Assembly (NCBI RefSeq): GCF_037975245.1
Contig: NC_092567.1
Location: forward strand, 12,476,876-12,540,875
Source: Apostichopus japonicus
Lineage: Eukaryota > Echinodermata > Holothuroidea > Aspidochirotida > Stichopodidae
Direction of reading: 5' to 3'
DNA length: 64,000 nucleotides
The position numbers were made by a program, and so were the translations under genes. How positions within the stretch are numbered: the first letter of the stretch is position 1; each line of letters begins with the position of its first letter. The notes beneath the pieces are model-generated. The model did not search any database, was not told the origin of the DNA, and saw only the letters and a program-made list of their open reading frames with translations. This document shows positions 35,637 through 47,881 of the stretch, one piece after another.

Positions 35637-36388
35637 GTAGCATGATCTTATACATGTGCTTGTAATTACCGAAAAACAGTTGGGAAATGGGTGATGGGAG
35701 GGTGGTGACAGGCATTAAAGATTTAAGTAGTCAGTTTTGAACGGGATACTAGGAATCTCCACCAGTAAAACATCGAGGCATGTAAATGGGGGGCAAGCTA
35801 CCAGACAAAAAGGAGGCAGCAGTATTACGCCCAAAAGGTCCCCATAAATAGGAATAAATAGAGTGATGGATGGGGGGAGGTGGGGGTGGAAATGTGGTGG
35901 AGAAGTGTAAACTAGGGTAATACAAGGAAGAATGGAAAACTTTCATACATCTATAGAGTATTCTATAGCAGAAGTGAGTACAGGGGCCAAAATTTTAGAA
36001 ACAGTACTTGTTGAAAGCAAAATAGCAATTAAAACTGCACACCGGGGCAGGCTGACTAGGGGATAACATACATTGTATTTTATCCATCATATCCTCCTGC
36101 CTGACGAGAATGGTTGAGGAGGCTATGCCTGATGGCTTCACAGGAAAATATATAGGCTACATCTATAGTTACTGAGAGAAGGGAGATTGTAGTTATACTA
36201 TATGAAACCAAGCTGTTCGTCATTTGCAATGCTCATGGTGTGAGTGGCCCATATTTTTGCAGCCACATAATGTAGGAGGATATGCTCTCCTTGAGAAAAG
36301 ACAAGTGAACCATCTAGGCAGCTGACCCCTGTTCAAGAGCAGCCTACTGTATGTGTGTGGTATAATAAGCGTTTATTCTAATTTTCAG

Positions 36389-36663
36389 TGAATGTAACAC
36401 ATGTAGAAGTCCAGTGTTCACTGGTCCCCCTACCACCATTGAAGTTGCTGACTGGACCAACAGAGACAAAAACACCATCAATGCAACCAGGGCCATCTCA
36501 CAGTGGCAATGATGGTCCGTCTGCTGCTGTGGCATCCTCATCGGGATACACCGAAAAACCGCCAAGTAGTCCGGACTACACTCCATCAGTTCACTCATCT
36601 GATGAATCTGAACATGACAAAGATGACGCTTCAAGGCAATTTTCAAGATTGATAGTAGATTAG
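36389..36663 (+). CDS. Small plus-strand gene, terminal exon (uncharacterised acidic Ser/Pro-rich protein)
   Basis: The acceptor TTCTAATTTTCAG ends at 36388. The split codon G|TG rejoins in phase, and the frame then runs to a TAG at 36661-36663. From the ATG at 35594 the joined protein would be 105 residues. It is rich in serine, proline and acidic residues: PSSPDYTPSVHSSDESEHD near the end and PLPPLKLLTGPTETKTPSMQ earlier. This looks like a disordered linker, and no catalytic or binding domain is recognised. It could be the N-terminal part of a longer transposon-derived protein whose later exons are lost. The antisense frame at 36344-36676 is a shadow. Function unknown. Confidence 0.5.
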
Positions 36664-36934
36664 TCTGGCAAATCAATTGGTGCTATCACTTTCTGGAAAG
36701 AGGATCATTATTAATTTTGACACCAACACTGTGGGGCAGTCTGGAATGTGTGGTGAGGCCATCAGTCTTTACTTCAATTAGCGTATACATGCTGTATCTG
36801 GTAGAGTTGGCACAGCGGTATGTGAACAAGAAATAAAGGCACAAACAAGTAGTTAGATTTAACAGAGTATATTATATCTTCACTTGGCTGGATATCTGCT
36901 ACTGAATACAAATGGTGAAAGTTACATCCTATAC

Positions 36935-37350
36935 CAGTGGTTCCCAAACTTTTCAAGGCGGGGACCCCATTTCATGTAGCGCCATCCGAGCGCGACCCCA
37001 AGTTTGTGTCTCCGGAATAATGAAGTTGTGCAGGCCCACATGTACCTGTAGTACAGTACTGTAGTTGTATGTGAAAACAATATAGTGAATATACAGAAGC
37101 AGGGTGGCCAGCGACAATTGAGCAAAAAACGCCAGATTCACTCAGGAAAAACGCTAGAACGGCCGCTAATAAAACCCTAAATATGAGTTTTCAGGGTGAA
37201 TTTTGTAGGATTTTGACTGCGAACGTTCAAATTCGGGTAAATTTTGGGTACCCTCGGATTTTTTTTAATATTTTGAAACAAGCCTGCGACCCCACAAGAA
37301 TTGCTTCGCGACCCCAGTTGGGGTCGCGACCCCAGGTTTGGGAAACCATG
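36935..37350. mobile_element. Charlie-like hAT MITE with 8-bp TSD
   Basis: The ends CAGTGGTTCCCAAACTT and AGGTTTGGGAAACCATG are inverted repeats (13 of 17). The flanks carry exactly the same 8 bases, TCCTATAC, at 36927-36934 and 37351-37358. The interior has GGGGACCCC and GGGGTCGCGACCCC near the ends. CAGTGGTTCCCAAACTT closely follows the terminal pattern of the hAT-Charlie group. No transposase is encoded. Minor frames through it (such as 36922-37125) are artefacts. Confidence 0.93.
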
Positions 37351-37358
37351 TCCTATAC

Positions 37359-39401
37359 ACTCTTTTACCATGGATTACAAGGGGATGGGACAGGATGTTA
37401 CTCTGTCCACATGTTTACATTTACTACATAAACATTGGTTAATCTACTGAGACAATGACTACACATCCTCCTGAAGATTACATAATCCATAATATTAGGT
37501 GCACAAACAGGTGTATGGTTTTTGTTGTAATCAGTCAAAAATATATTGGAATTGTTCAGGCACAAGTTGTCAGGTAAAACCTGACCCATGTATCCACACC
37601 AATCGAGGTGTATCAGCTGTCGCCTTAGTTGGGCATCCAAAGACTTGACTGTCAACTGTGCATTGTGCCATGACTTTTGACCGAAATGGAGTGATTGGAA
37701 TGCCTCTATCTAAATGGTATGTTTTTATGAACTATTATTCTTCATATCTTTACTGTTCTACAGATTACGTATGGGAACTTTTTGACTGCTTGCACAACTT
37801 TTGCAGAAGTGGAACTCTGGGAGAGGAGTGTCCTGTTCCTGTCAGAAAAGAGCCACCACCACTTGCAAGCTCCTGTGTTCATCCAAACAATGAGCATGCC
37901 ATAAAACAACCGCGAAGCAGATTTCAAAAGCTTTGCTGAAGTGGTTGATGGCCTCCCAATTTCTAATTTTGTTTCATTGTAGTGGGGAGCAATCGACATT
38001 GTAAATTGTCTGTTCACATATTGTTTTGGTACAGCTGCAAGGTAGTGTTAATTAACAAGTCGCTACATTATATTTAAACAAAAGTTCCAAAGACAAGTAT
38101 TCCTCTCTAGAGAGCTTAGACTTCATAAATATCAAATTCATGCTGACTTAATATTTGGTGTTTCAAACATGTTGCCAATTTTTTGTTTCTCGAAATGGAT
38201 TGACAGAAATTTGCTGTTTGTTCCCCGCATGGGATAAAATGTGATTTTTTTTTTGTCCCATTTATGATCAAGTCACCTTGATATTCCATGGATTAATGAA
38301 CAATTTCAGATTGATTTTCATTACACTTTTATTAAAATGAAAGCCTGAGCTCTCCAGATCCCATTGACATAGTGGTTTAGGCTACTTTATTTAAACTGTT
38401 CTTCTATTTTAACCTAGTATATTTGAGATTTCAATCATCCAGATTTTGTTGGCAGGCTACTAAAAGTTACAGCTTTTGTTACAAGAGAGAATACATAAAA
38501 AAAAATTAACTTGAGTTTTTATTATTTATTACTGTTATGTACTTCCCAAACTTGAAAATGTAAAATTTCATCCAAGATTGAAGTTAATACCATGAACCAG
38601 AAAATGTATCCTGGAATTCCAAAATGTTCACCATTCAGCCACAAAACAGACAGGACTGAACCCTGTTTCATTAAACTTTGCAGAAATGATAGTTTGACTT
38701 GGCATACAAAGTCCACATTCTCACAGTCTTGGTAATTTCAACCCTTCATACTGTTCAGATGGAAAAGCTGCTCGAATCCTCCTTACTGCACAGGATGGGA
38801 GAACAACACAAACCTCCTTCCCTAAAAACTGCCAGCACATCCGTACAAGTTGTCTGTATGCTGTGTGTCTGTATTTCCTGTAAAATAGTCATATAAAAAC
38901 CAGCTATGAAAGATGAAGACACACAAAAACTTGGTAGCCATCTGGGGACGTCAATTTTAAAATAAATCTCCATATGATTTCCAGAATTTTGATTGGCCCC
39001 TAAATCTGCCTCCCCCAAAGTTTAGGCCTAGCTATGGAATTTACACAAACTGATCACTGAATCTCGGTGACTCAAATTTGTAAATGGATCATGCCCAAGC
39101 ATACTGGACATGTTTTGTGTGGCATTTGGTTCCGTGGCTCAGTGTTAATGACTACTATGTCAGTCAGCATGATAAGGGTTAACCTCAAGGATATAGCACC
39201 AGTTTTTGTTTTTGCACAAAATGTCCTAATCAGAAGCAGGTTTTGAACATGGTGCACACATTTTCTTGATCTAATCTATATCTTATCCTTCACAACAAAA
39301 CTAAACTATGAATACAAGCACACCCTCGGTATTGTTACATCATTCAACAGCAGGTCAGAGCATTGAATAAAGGTATACAACAAAAATAATGTATTCTCTA
39401 C
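37359..39401. other. No confirmed gene; downstream flank of the P2X7-like gene
   Basis: The next exon of the P2X7-like gene was sought here on the minus strand and not recognised. A plus-strand open stretch after an acceptor at 37764 (TTTACTGTTCTACAG) is too weak to call. The rest is AT-rich intronic sequence. Confidence 0.45.
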
Positions 39402-39627
39402 TTACTCATGGATGCTATTTTCATGTGCACGGCCACCATACTGTTGACGGTACACGTAGTAGGCTGTCTGTTGCACCCATGGGTTCAGGCACACAGCTTC
39501 AAAACCTGGGTGTAAGGTGATGCACGTAGCACCTTCATCCATCACATTCCTTACTTTTTCTATTTCCCTGCAGCATCTACACTCCCTTGCTGTAGGCATC
39601 ACAGCTGCACACTGGCCACAATGACAC
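39402..39627 (-). CDS. P2X7-like cytoplasmic (ballast) domain protein, exon 2
   Basis: The minus-strand acceptor TTGTTTACAG ends at 39628, and the first base of the exon completes the Trp codon of exon 1. The exon encodes the cysteine-rich core of the P2X7 intracellular domain: CHCGQC, then PTARECRCCREI, TCITLHPGFEAVCLNPWV, and QTAYYVYRQQYG. In mammalian P2X7 this region forms the ballast domain that binds zinc and guanine nucleotides. Here it has no transmembrane channel part, like many stand-alone invertebrate genes of this type. The exon ends ambiguously. A consensus donor GTAAGT occupies 39405-39400, but if it is not used the frame stops at the TAA at 39404-39402. The usual last ~45 residues of the domain (YRxFxRWCW-type) were not found, so the gene is either truncated or has an unrecognised third exon. 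Confidence 0.85.
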
Positions 39628-40221
39628 CTGTAAACAATACAAACCAGTTCAAATGCTAAAGAGCCAATTTTCAATGACTTTTTACCGGCCTCAATTATTG
39701 GGGCATACTAACATGTCAAAATAGAAAAAAACAGGCCGATGTTGCCTCGTTTCCAACTCTTTTTCCCACTTCTGAATCCATTCCCTAGATTGAGAAAATC
39801 TGGTTATGAAATTAGCTTAAGCGGAAATGACGAAAAGCTGGTGTGAGGTGCCACCTTCTCCCTCCTCCACCCTTTCCCTGATTTGTGGTAACTTCACTAA
39901 TTTGCCACTACAAATGCTAGGAAATTAAAAATAGACCACCCCTGAATTTGTTGTGCACCCTTCCAGTTGGCTCCTTCAATCTACTAACCAAATGAAATAT
40001 GTCTGTGTGAAATGTTCCTGGGGCATGTGCTGCCACAACTTTTAAGGTAAATAGTAACTTCCTTAACTTAACTCAACCCCACTCTCATGTTAATTTTGCT
40101 GGGCCATCAACAAATTGGCTAGCTAAGAGTATGAGCAAAGTTAGGAAACATTTATCGGTTCTAGGCCTAACTTAGTAACACAACTATCATATACAGTATA
40201 GAACGCTAGGCGTAACGTTAC

Positions 40222-40343
40222 CATTGTGTTCCACCAAGACGATCAATTTCGACATCGCTGTCCGATCCCGCTTCCTCTTCGCTGGTCTCCGGTTCGAACA
40301 TGTAGGGAAAAACTTCCCCACGATCGTCGACCATGTCCTCCAT
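40222..40343 (-). CDS. P2X7-like cytoplasmic domain protein, exon 1
   Basis: The first in-frame ATG is at 40343-40341, after an upstream in-frame stop. The exon gives 40 codons plus two bases and ends at a donor GTAACG starting at 40221. It encodes an acidic leader (ETSEEEAGSDSDVEID) and then RLGGTQW, the usual run-in to the CxCGxC core in this family. Splicing to 39627 restores TGG without a frame change. A 22-bp perfect palindrome containing TGACGTCA lies about 200 bp upstream (40539-40560). The gene lies in the NLR intron on the opposite strand. Confidence 0.8.
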
Positions 40344-40538
40344 TTCCCTGCCTTCTTCGCTATCAATTGCTATCTGAATACTGTGTGTCAATGCCACCGG
40401 CAGCCATTTCGCGATATGTATAAGCTATGCTGTGTATGCTGTGCTGTGTATATATGCGTACTACAGTGCGTGTATAGAAACTGTATGTAGTAGCATTAAG
40501 CAGTTCCATGCGACGATATCATGCACTTTCGACTTGGT

Positions 40539-40560
40539 AAACAAATGACGTCATTTGTTT
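40539..40560. promoter_or_regulatory. Palindromic CRE-type site upstream of the P2X7-like gene
   Basis: A perfect 22-bp palindrome: arms AAACAAATGAC and its exact complement, centred on TGACGTCA, the binding core of CREB/ATF bZIP factors. It sits about 196 bp upstream of the start codon at 40343. A second TGACGTCA lies at 40837-40844. A promoter role is inferred from position only. Confidence 0.5.
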
Positions 40561-41202
40561 TCGACTTTCCCTGAACGAGTCAATCTAGCCGATTTTTGCG
40601 AAGTTTATGTTGCTTGATAGGAAGAAAATGCAAGGAATTTATGAAAAAAAGATGTCACTAGATGTTTTGTTCGATGTCTTATGTATCAATTTGTGATTTT
40701 TCATCTTCATCCAAATCTTAACTTTCTTGTAACAGACTGCTGAAAAAAGGTAATATTTTCGAGAAGTTTGAGATTTCTACATACCCAATGCACTGCGCAG
40801 AACATATACAGTTTGTACTCTTCTGCGCTACCCCCGTGACGTCACTGAATCTATTACGTAATAGTACTTTTTACCGATTTCTACCCCTTTGGAGACGGAA
40901 AAAAATCGCGGTGTTGGGTTTTTCTTAATGTAAGAATTGTTAAGTTTAATATTATGTAAAGTCAAGTCTACGTGTAACTTGACCTTTAAAATCAATTCCT
41001 TGTTTCCTTTTCATTTATTTATTCCTTTTTTTTCTCAAATAAACACGACCTAAATGTCTTAGTTTATCGCTTTATTTGCCTTTTTCTTTGTTTCGTTATT
41101 TTTATTATTTATAATATCATAATAATTATTGTAATCCTTATCAAATCAAATATATTTATCTCTATCTACTCTATTATCAGTAACTCTATTCTTTCATTCT
41201 AG

Positions 41203-41411
41203 ATTCCTATCTCCTGTGTGTTGCTACAGTCCTGCTCTCCTAGAGTTGATGAGTCTGGTCTGAACCTTATCCTTCAGTCTGGTCTCTCTCTCTCTATCCT
41301 GAGTTCTCTCCAGAAACTGTGGATCGGTGAGGGAGACAGGAAACTAACTAATGAAGAGTGGGCGGCCATCTTGTCTTACTCCTCACAGTGTACAATCTTG
41401 ACGAAGCTGCA
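41203..41411 (+). CDS. NLR-like gene, leucine-rich-repeat-type exon
   Basis: The acceptor TTCTTTCATTCTAG ends at 41202 and the donor GTAAGT starts at 41412. The 209-nt exon is in phase 0 at its start, matching the phase-0 end of the NACHT exon, and in phase 2 at its end. It encodes about 69 residues with a leucine-rich-repeat-like pattern: SGLNLILQSGLSLSILSSLQ, then KLWIGEGDRKLTNEEWAAIL, then a CTILTKL motif. LRRs in NLRs usually sense the ligand and hold the ATPase inactive. Only one such exon was found here, so the LRR part would be very short unless more exons were missed. The TCTC-rich stretch at 41283-41300 is coding simple sequence. Confidence 0.72.
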
Positions 41412-44400
41412 GTAAGTATTCCGGTGTAGATGCTAGAATCATCATAACAATAAAACTGGGAATTAATTTAATTAATAAAAGTTATCAATATTAAACAAAC
41501 AATAGAGAATGTAAAGTCTGCTGTATTTTAATGTCTGGATTAAATTTAATTAGTTTAGTTGGATTATTTCAATAATTAGGTCATCGTAAAAGGAATTATG
41601 TAGGATGTTGTGAAATAAAACAACATATAATGGATTAATAGAGAATATTTTAAGAGGGTGCTGGTAAGAAAGTGGTGTAGGGTGGGGTATGTTTAAAACG
41701 TTCTTTGTTCAGTTTATTGTTAACATTTTAGTAAGAATTAAGTTTTAGAATAACAGGAATGTTTATTAGGACAAAACCAAATACATTTACGCAAGTAGTT
41801 TGAATTTAAAAAATGTAAAGAGTTAAATGAACATTTTAAAATAGTGTTTTGAGTTTGTAAGTAATAAATGTGACTTCTCAAGCTGAAACTTTTTCAATAA
41901 TGTACAATCCATTTAAGATTTTGTTTCAACGAAAGAGATTGAAAATCGTTAGTACTAAAAAAGAAGTAAAATGATGGCAATAAAATAGCAAAAACATATA
42001 AATCTTTACTTAAAAACCCAACACATTGTGATCAGACTATAATACTGTACTCTCTAGTTAAACTGGGATTTATACGAGCAACCAATAAAACAGTTTTCAT
42101 TGTCGCATTATAATAAATAGTTACTCAAAATAAGTTCATAAATAAAAGATATAAAAAAAGAAGATAAATAATTCTAATGGAGATAATTATGAAGTTAAAT
42201 TGTATTTTTTACTACCATAACATCATTAAAGGGGAATATGTATGTGCATGAAACTGCCACTCGCCACTCCGATGCACGCTCACCTCAGTTTAGGTCTAAA
42301 GTTGCGCATTATTTAATATAAAACAATGTAATTTTGTAAGATAAATTTAAAATAGGGTGTGAAGAAGCCGAGAATTATGATCCAATTAAACTAAGACCAT
42401 GACGGCTTAACTTGATGAAAGGCTATACTGTATCGACCAGACCTTTCCATCTTTCACGCAAACTATACTAAAATAGTACTTTTCGAAAAATGTCCAGTTT
42501 TCTCTCTCGACATTGATACAAAGACTGAAATGAATTCCCAACGCTTTGTAATATACTTCTTACCGATATTGGTTGTTTTTCCCAAGTTTATACTTAAAAC
42601 ATTAACATCATTTATATTTTACTTTATTGATATTTCAACCAGTCACATTACCAGCCTCATTGATGTGAGGGAAAAGGTTCGTCTTTTGTCAATAGCCAGA
42701 AAACTTAAGTTTTGTTTACATTGATATGACTTTTCGCAGCACCATTATAGTGTCTACTTTCTGTCCCATTTTTATATTTGGGAAGAAGGGGGAGGTAGGG
42801 AGGGGGTTCCAAATATGACTTGCGTCCGTTGGGAAGGGTCTAAACGGGGAGACCCCTTTTCTTAAAATATAACCTTAAATACATAGTTTTCAATGCTGTA
42901 GCAATATACATAATTTAAAGTTCAGCAATACTTACGTTATATTGACTACATGTGTACATCGAGTTGTTATGTCCGCTTTAGCCCTTACAGTATATAAAAT
43001 ATTAATGAAATATTCCAAAGCGAATCTTGCAACCAGTCAATGAATAGATACAGAAAACAAACGATTATAAATTTAACCATTGACATGAAAGTAAATATTG
43101 CAACAGTTCAGTAAATATACGTTTATTATGCTAATTTGATACAAGGTACGCAACTTATATATTTTCTTTCCATTGGCCGGAATGGTGTCTTACATAGAGA
43201 TGTACAATGCAGGTATAAGGTAGGACGATATTGAGCTAGACTTGAACATATTAATTGGTTATTTGCACTATCTGTTACCGGTTAAACCAGATAATTTCAT
43301 TTCATGCTCGCCAAACTCCAAGTGAACAACATATTAGCAGGGCTGTCAAATATTCATTTCACATAATACATACTGTACTGGTTTCAGTATTAAGGTATCG
43401 GCATTTGGTTTAGTTGAGACAGACTGAAATAGTGCTTGGCTTGATGAGTCGCCATAATGTACGGGGAGGGTGATACTATAATGCATTTCTCCTTAATAAT
43501 GTATGTATTTCACCAAACTCATAGCAATCATAACAATCATTATGAATAATCATATGCTACCACAAAGGTTCAAGGTTTCACACCGGTCCTCCATCTACCC
43601 CTAGCACCAGCCCGGTTAATTCATATCGGCCCCTTGCAAGATCTGTTTGTGGTCTAAATTTGATGGTTTTGCCAGAAAATAATAATATTTAGAAAGATAT
43701 GACCAAACAAAACCAAACTACATTGCTGAAAAAGAGGTAAAAACCAGAGTTGTAAACTCCCCACAACACGATCCATATATCTTTGGTGTATTTATTTGTA
43801 GGTCAAGTTACCAGTATGAAGGCACTTTGTGTAAACTTGACTGCAATTGTTTGCGATGAAACCGTCCGTTTACCGTGTCAGCGGCGACGGAGCCGTGACA
43901 GAGAGTGGGCGTGGGGGTGGGGGAAGTTGATAGTGAGCATGCTCCTCTTATCTTCTGGATACCCTGAAAAGTGGCTTCCCTTTGTTAATGGAACTTACCA
44001 GTTACTTTGTAATTTAAAGTGCCCTCTTGTTGTGTTTTTGTAACAAGTGCTTTCATGTCTAAAAGATTACTATTTGGCTTCAAATTATTAATGATAAAAT
44101 ATGCAGTTCAAAAGTAATGATATAAAGACAACTTTTGTTGAAAACATTCAAATACTGGAATTGGTGGAAAATAATGCACAGAGTATTAATTTTGAGAGGT
44201 TTCAGATAATTTGACAGTCTAGTGGTTTCTTGCGTAAAATCAAAGTCACATTCTTCCCTGCCCCTCAGTGTTTGTGCCTCCATATTCTAAAACTATTCTA
44301 AAAACATATTCTATAAAACTTTTCTTTTGCGAATCAAAGAAAATCGTATTAGTGTAGTTCTTAATAAAGTACAGGAAGTTGTAACAACTCATTGTTATCA

Positions 44401-45444
44401 AGAAGGTCGGATATTTTGGACACATTCAGCTCATTGAGAACATAGTTAAATACGAAAAATTGATAGTGGTTAAGGAAACTCTTATCAACTCCACAAAATA
44501 TGTTATAATTTTGTACAATTTGATTTGGATCAATGACAAAATAACAACTCGTACAATGTGATAACATTATTGAAGGTTGATATTGAATAAATACGTAGAT
44601 AACTTTGTTATATCTGCATCTTTGATGTAATAGTAACATTTTGTGTTCTTTCTAGTGCAATATAACCCGGGAGGACCAGTTGTTGCACCCATTAAATAAT
44701 GTTGCTAAGTCCTCGACCCCCCTATCCCCCTCCTTTGAATTCTTTCTCCGTTTCAGTACAAGTGTTTGCAGGTTTGTCATACATCCATTAAGTTAACATT
44801 TAATATGTAGCATCTTAAACTATTTTAAGATTCAAAAACAATATTTAATCTTTAAGATTCATAATTTTTAGATTTAAGATTTTATATTTTACCAGTGACC
44901 TCTAACAATCAAAGACATTTTAGCTCTCATATATATTGAGAAGGATTCACAAAGACGAACTATAAGATAAATTAATTTACCGAAAGTAACATACGATGTA
45001 AACCACGTGATTCGAGCATTTGTTACAAGGAACCTGTACTACTCTGATTGTTGTTTACAATGTTGTATTTCTATATATGCTTGAACAACTTTATACTAAT
45101 TGTAAAGTTAAACATATAAACAATGTAGCCAATTCTGATAATGTGGACGGCTATACTTTTCACAATTATTATCAACCGGATATAATTTACATACAGCAGT
45201 TCCAACTATCATAATTTTTATCTATATCCATTCTAATTTATTTTTCTTAGAATCGTTGAAACACAAGACTTGTGATCATAATTAATTCTGATGATAATGA
45301 TCAATCAGATGTGATTTATTTCCTTGTTATTTATTGTCTACTTCGTTTATCTTCATTGATTTAGTTAACAATAAACCTGATTAGGAGGACATTCCTCTAC
45401 GTCTTCTACATCTTACACGATGATTACTCTACTTCTCTCCATAG
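41412..45444. other. NLR intron; no other feature recognised
   Basis: AT-rich intronic DNA with no supported exon. A G-rich patch occurs at 42780-42860, and a CG-rich short stretch at 43860-43925 follows an acceptor-like TTTATTTGTAG at 43801 but lacks recognisable coding content. Confidence 0.45.
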
Positions 45445-45521
45445 GTTTAATTGGTACGATCTGCCAGACACTATTCCGGTTGGATCCATTCCACCATCCT
45501 TGAAATCAAGAAATGTGAAAG
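45445..45521 (+). CDS. NLR-like gene, small linker exon
   Basis: The acceptor TTCTCTCCATAG ends at 45444, and the donor GTATTG at 45522 is weaker. The exon is 77 nt and enters in phase 2, so its first G completes the CA left by the previous exon. It encodes FNWYDLPDTIPVGSIPPSLK and a few more residues, leaving one base. The phase fits both neighbours. A TGACGTCA follows at 45534-45541 in the intron. Confidence 0.55.
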
Positions 45522-47636
45522 GTATTGTCACAATGACGTCACAATGGACACACTTAACATTTCTTAATTTAATTAAGGCTTTACCAACTATATGAATTTC
45601 TTTTGACTTGTTGATTGTTGTTGATTCACATACAAGAGAGTAATGAATCAGCAACATATGGTTGCCAGTGTATATGAAGGAGACACCCAGAACAGAGTCT
45701 TGTGATAGTAAACAACGAACTGAATAAATAGAAATGTAACAACTAATATTGCTAGGCTTAGCTGATTTAAGAGATAAGTCATGTTCCTTTCATTTCGCTT
45801 TTTCGAGATCATTGCACTATAAGATGTTTTGTGAGCAGCCATTACATCAATTGATGCTTTAAATTTCTTTCCAAAAAGTAGTGGTATCATACTCTTTGGG
45901 AAACTTAATTACACAGCGACAATGATTGTGTAAGGTTTTGAAGTAATGTTGTGCCCCTCGGAGTCTGTCAACCCCCCCCCCCCTTAAAAACACAAATTAA
46001 AACACATCAACTTTTTTCCCCAGAAAAATGAGAATTTTAGACTTCAAATGATACCTTCTGAGGCATGGTAAGACTTATATGACTTGACTTATGTCCAATA
46101 CCTAAGTCTAATGCAACATTGTATTTTAACTATTTTAAGTTAATTTTAAATGCGTGGTGGTGGGGTGGGGGGCTGGGGAAACACCCCATTACCCCCTTGA
46201 TCGGCGCTTGAAAAGAGTACAATATACATGTATTGGCAAACATTAACATCCATGCATGATTTGTCTTGAAAAAAAATACTAGAAATAAAATGTGAGTTGT
46301 TTTAGTTATATACTTACAAAAGTACAGTTATAATACAATAACGAAGAAAAGAAAACTGAATCGGTCTGTCTGTTACTCCCATACGTCTATATTTCCACAG
46401 ATTTGGATAATATTTGGCTAAAAGAATGAAGCTACTTCCAAAGGCTTCGTCTCCCTGACCACACCCCCCCCCCCCCCAGAACGGGGCATAACAATACTAT
46501 CCGCTGAAAATTGAGTTCTTCTCATAGATAGATTTCTGTGTTTCCAAATTTCTTAAAGAGAACGAAAAATACCTTCAAAGGGTGCAGCTTAAGTCCAGCG
46601 GATTCCCACCAGCCTGCTTGGAATAAATTAAAGATAACTATCATTTATTGATTACATCTGTTTTGTGTTTTAGTACTTTAAACTCGCTATGCGAGAGAAC
46701 AAGGGATATCACCAAATGCCAAAACTTCAGGGGGCTTCCCCTAGTGGAACCAGCCAGGGCTTGAAATATATTCCAAAGTAAGCCCCTCGACCCTGCTTGA
46801 GCTCTCAGAAACGTTCTGTACAATTTTGCGGTTAATCTTCTTCCTGACAACCCTATCTTAAAGTTCTGCAGCTTCAGGGGACTTCGCATCACACCCTTTA
46901 ATAACATTAAATTATCAAAGAAAAATATATAATTTACATGTTTGGTCTGTAAATCTGCATACAAAGCGAAATGTGCATAAAACAGGCTTTATATGCTTAT
47001 CACATCTATAGATGATTACTAGTTTAATTTTCAAGCCATCAATATTACATATTGTGTATCGATTCAGTACAGTTTTACATCGGTATTATTTACTTTATGA
47101 GGTAACGAAGTATACTTGATTTCATTTTACACGTGTTATCTGTCGAAGTTTTTACTTAATATTTTAGTTAAAACTAACCGAACGCATTACTAGGAAGAAA
47201 CGAATACAGCTGAATGTTCGAGTGCAGGAGGGGGGTACTCATATTTTACGCCGCGCTTCTTGATCATGTGATATTTACAAGTTAATTGTTATGGTATCTC
47301 TTTTTTATGGTGGGGGTGGGGTGATTTGACTAAGAAGCTACAGTATATGTGCGTACAAAATGGCACCTTCTAGCGCCCCCTCTGTTGCGACCCCGGGTTT
47401 TTCCTTTGGCCTTCAAAGCCGATAAAAATACAATTTTAGATAGATTTCAGGGAAGTAAACTCAAAGGACCAAAAGACTACTGAGATGTTTCTGAAAGTTA
47501 ACAAAAACGATATATTTACAATGATACGATCTCTACTGATTTGTACAAGGATTATTGGTACTAGAAATTTGGAATATTACAGACAGATTTTACAATATTA
47601 TACGGCCGTTAAATTTTTAAAAGATTACTTAACTTA

Positions 47637-47881
47637 TCTTACGCGGCGCGTGCCGGCTCTCGGTTCCTTTCGTAGCTGTTCTGACCTCCTTGCGTCACCA
47701 ACAACGATGTCGGGATTCTCCCTCGTAGGCTGGTATCCCGTGACTTGGTCAGGAGCAAAACCGTTCCCCGCTGGTCCAATTCGACTCAACGTTTGTATCC
47801 CAAGGATGGCTTCCTCCTGGGTGAACTCCGAAAAAACTCTGCCGAAGTCACGCCTGTCCCGGTTAAACGACGCACCAATCT
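47637..47881 (-). CDS. GC-rich exon-like open segment, unrecognised
   Basis: The minus strand is open for about 80 codons with no ATG at its start. An acceptor-like TTTATTAG (ending at 47882) precedes it, and a donor-like GTAAGA follows TACGCGGCGCG on the plus-strand side. The encoded text includes NRDRRDFGRVFSEFTQEEAI and a basic tail. GC content and CpG density here are well above the surroundings and stay raised to about 48150. No family was recognised. It may be an exon of an unseen minus-strand gene, a retroelement fragment, or chance. Confidence 0.25.

Larger units (their letters stand above)
29441..41202 (+). other. First recognised intron of the NLR gene (~11.8 kb)
   Basis: The intron runs from donor GTAAGT at 29441 to acceptor CATTCTAG ending at 41202. 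The flanking exons are both phase 0 at this junction. It contains a SINE, (TA)n tracts, a degenerate satellite, a Charlie-like hAT element and two separate genes: one on the plus strand (35-36.7 kb) and the P2X7-like gene on the minus strand (39.4-40.3 kb). No additional NLR exon was recognised inside, although small leucine-rich-repeat exons could be missed. Confidence 0.6.

Noticed and set aside
36344-36676. 110-codon minus-strand frame
   Set aside because: It is the antisense of the terminal exon of the small plus-strand gene, which has an acceptor and a matching phase.
37658-37939. 93-codon plus-strand frame with an acceptor-like site at 37764
   Set aside because: A second frame is equally open, no domain was recognised, and no phase-matched partner exon was found.
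39115-39220. A tRNA-like A-box (TGGCTCAGTG) on the plus strand
   Set aside because: No convincing B-box or acceptor pairing follows.
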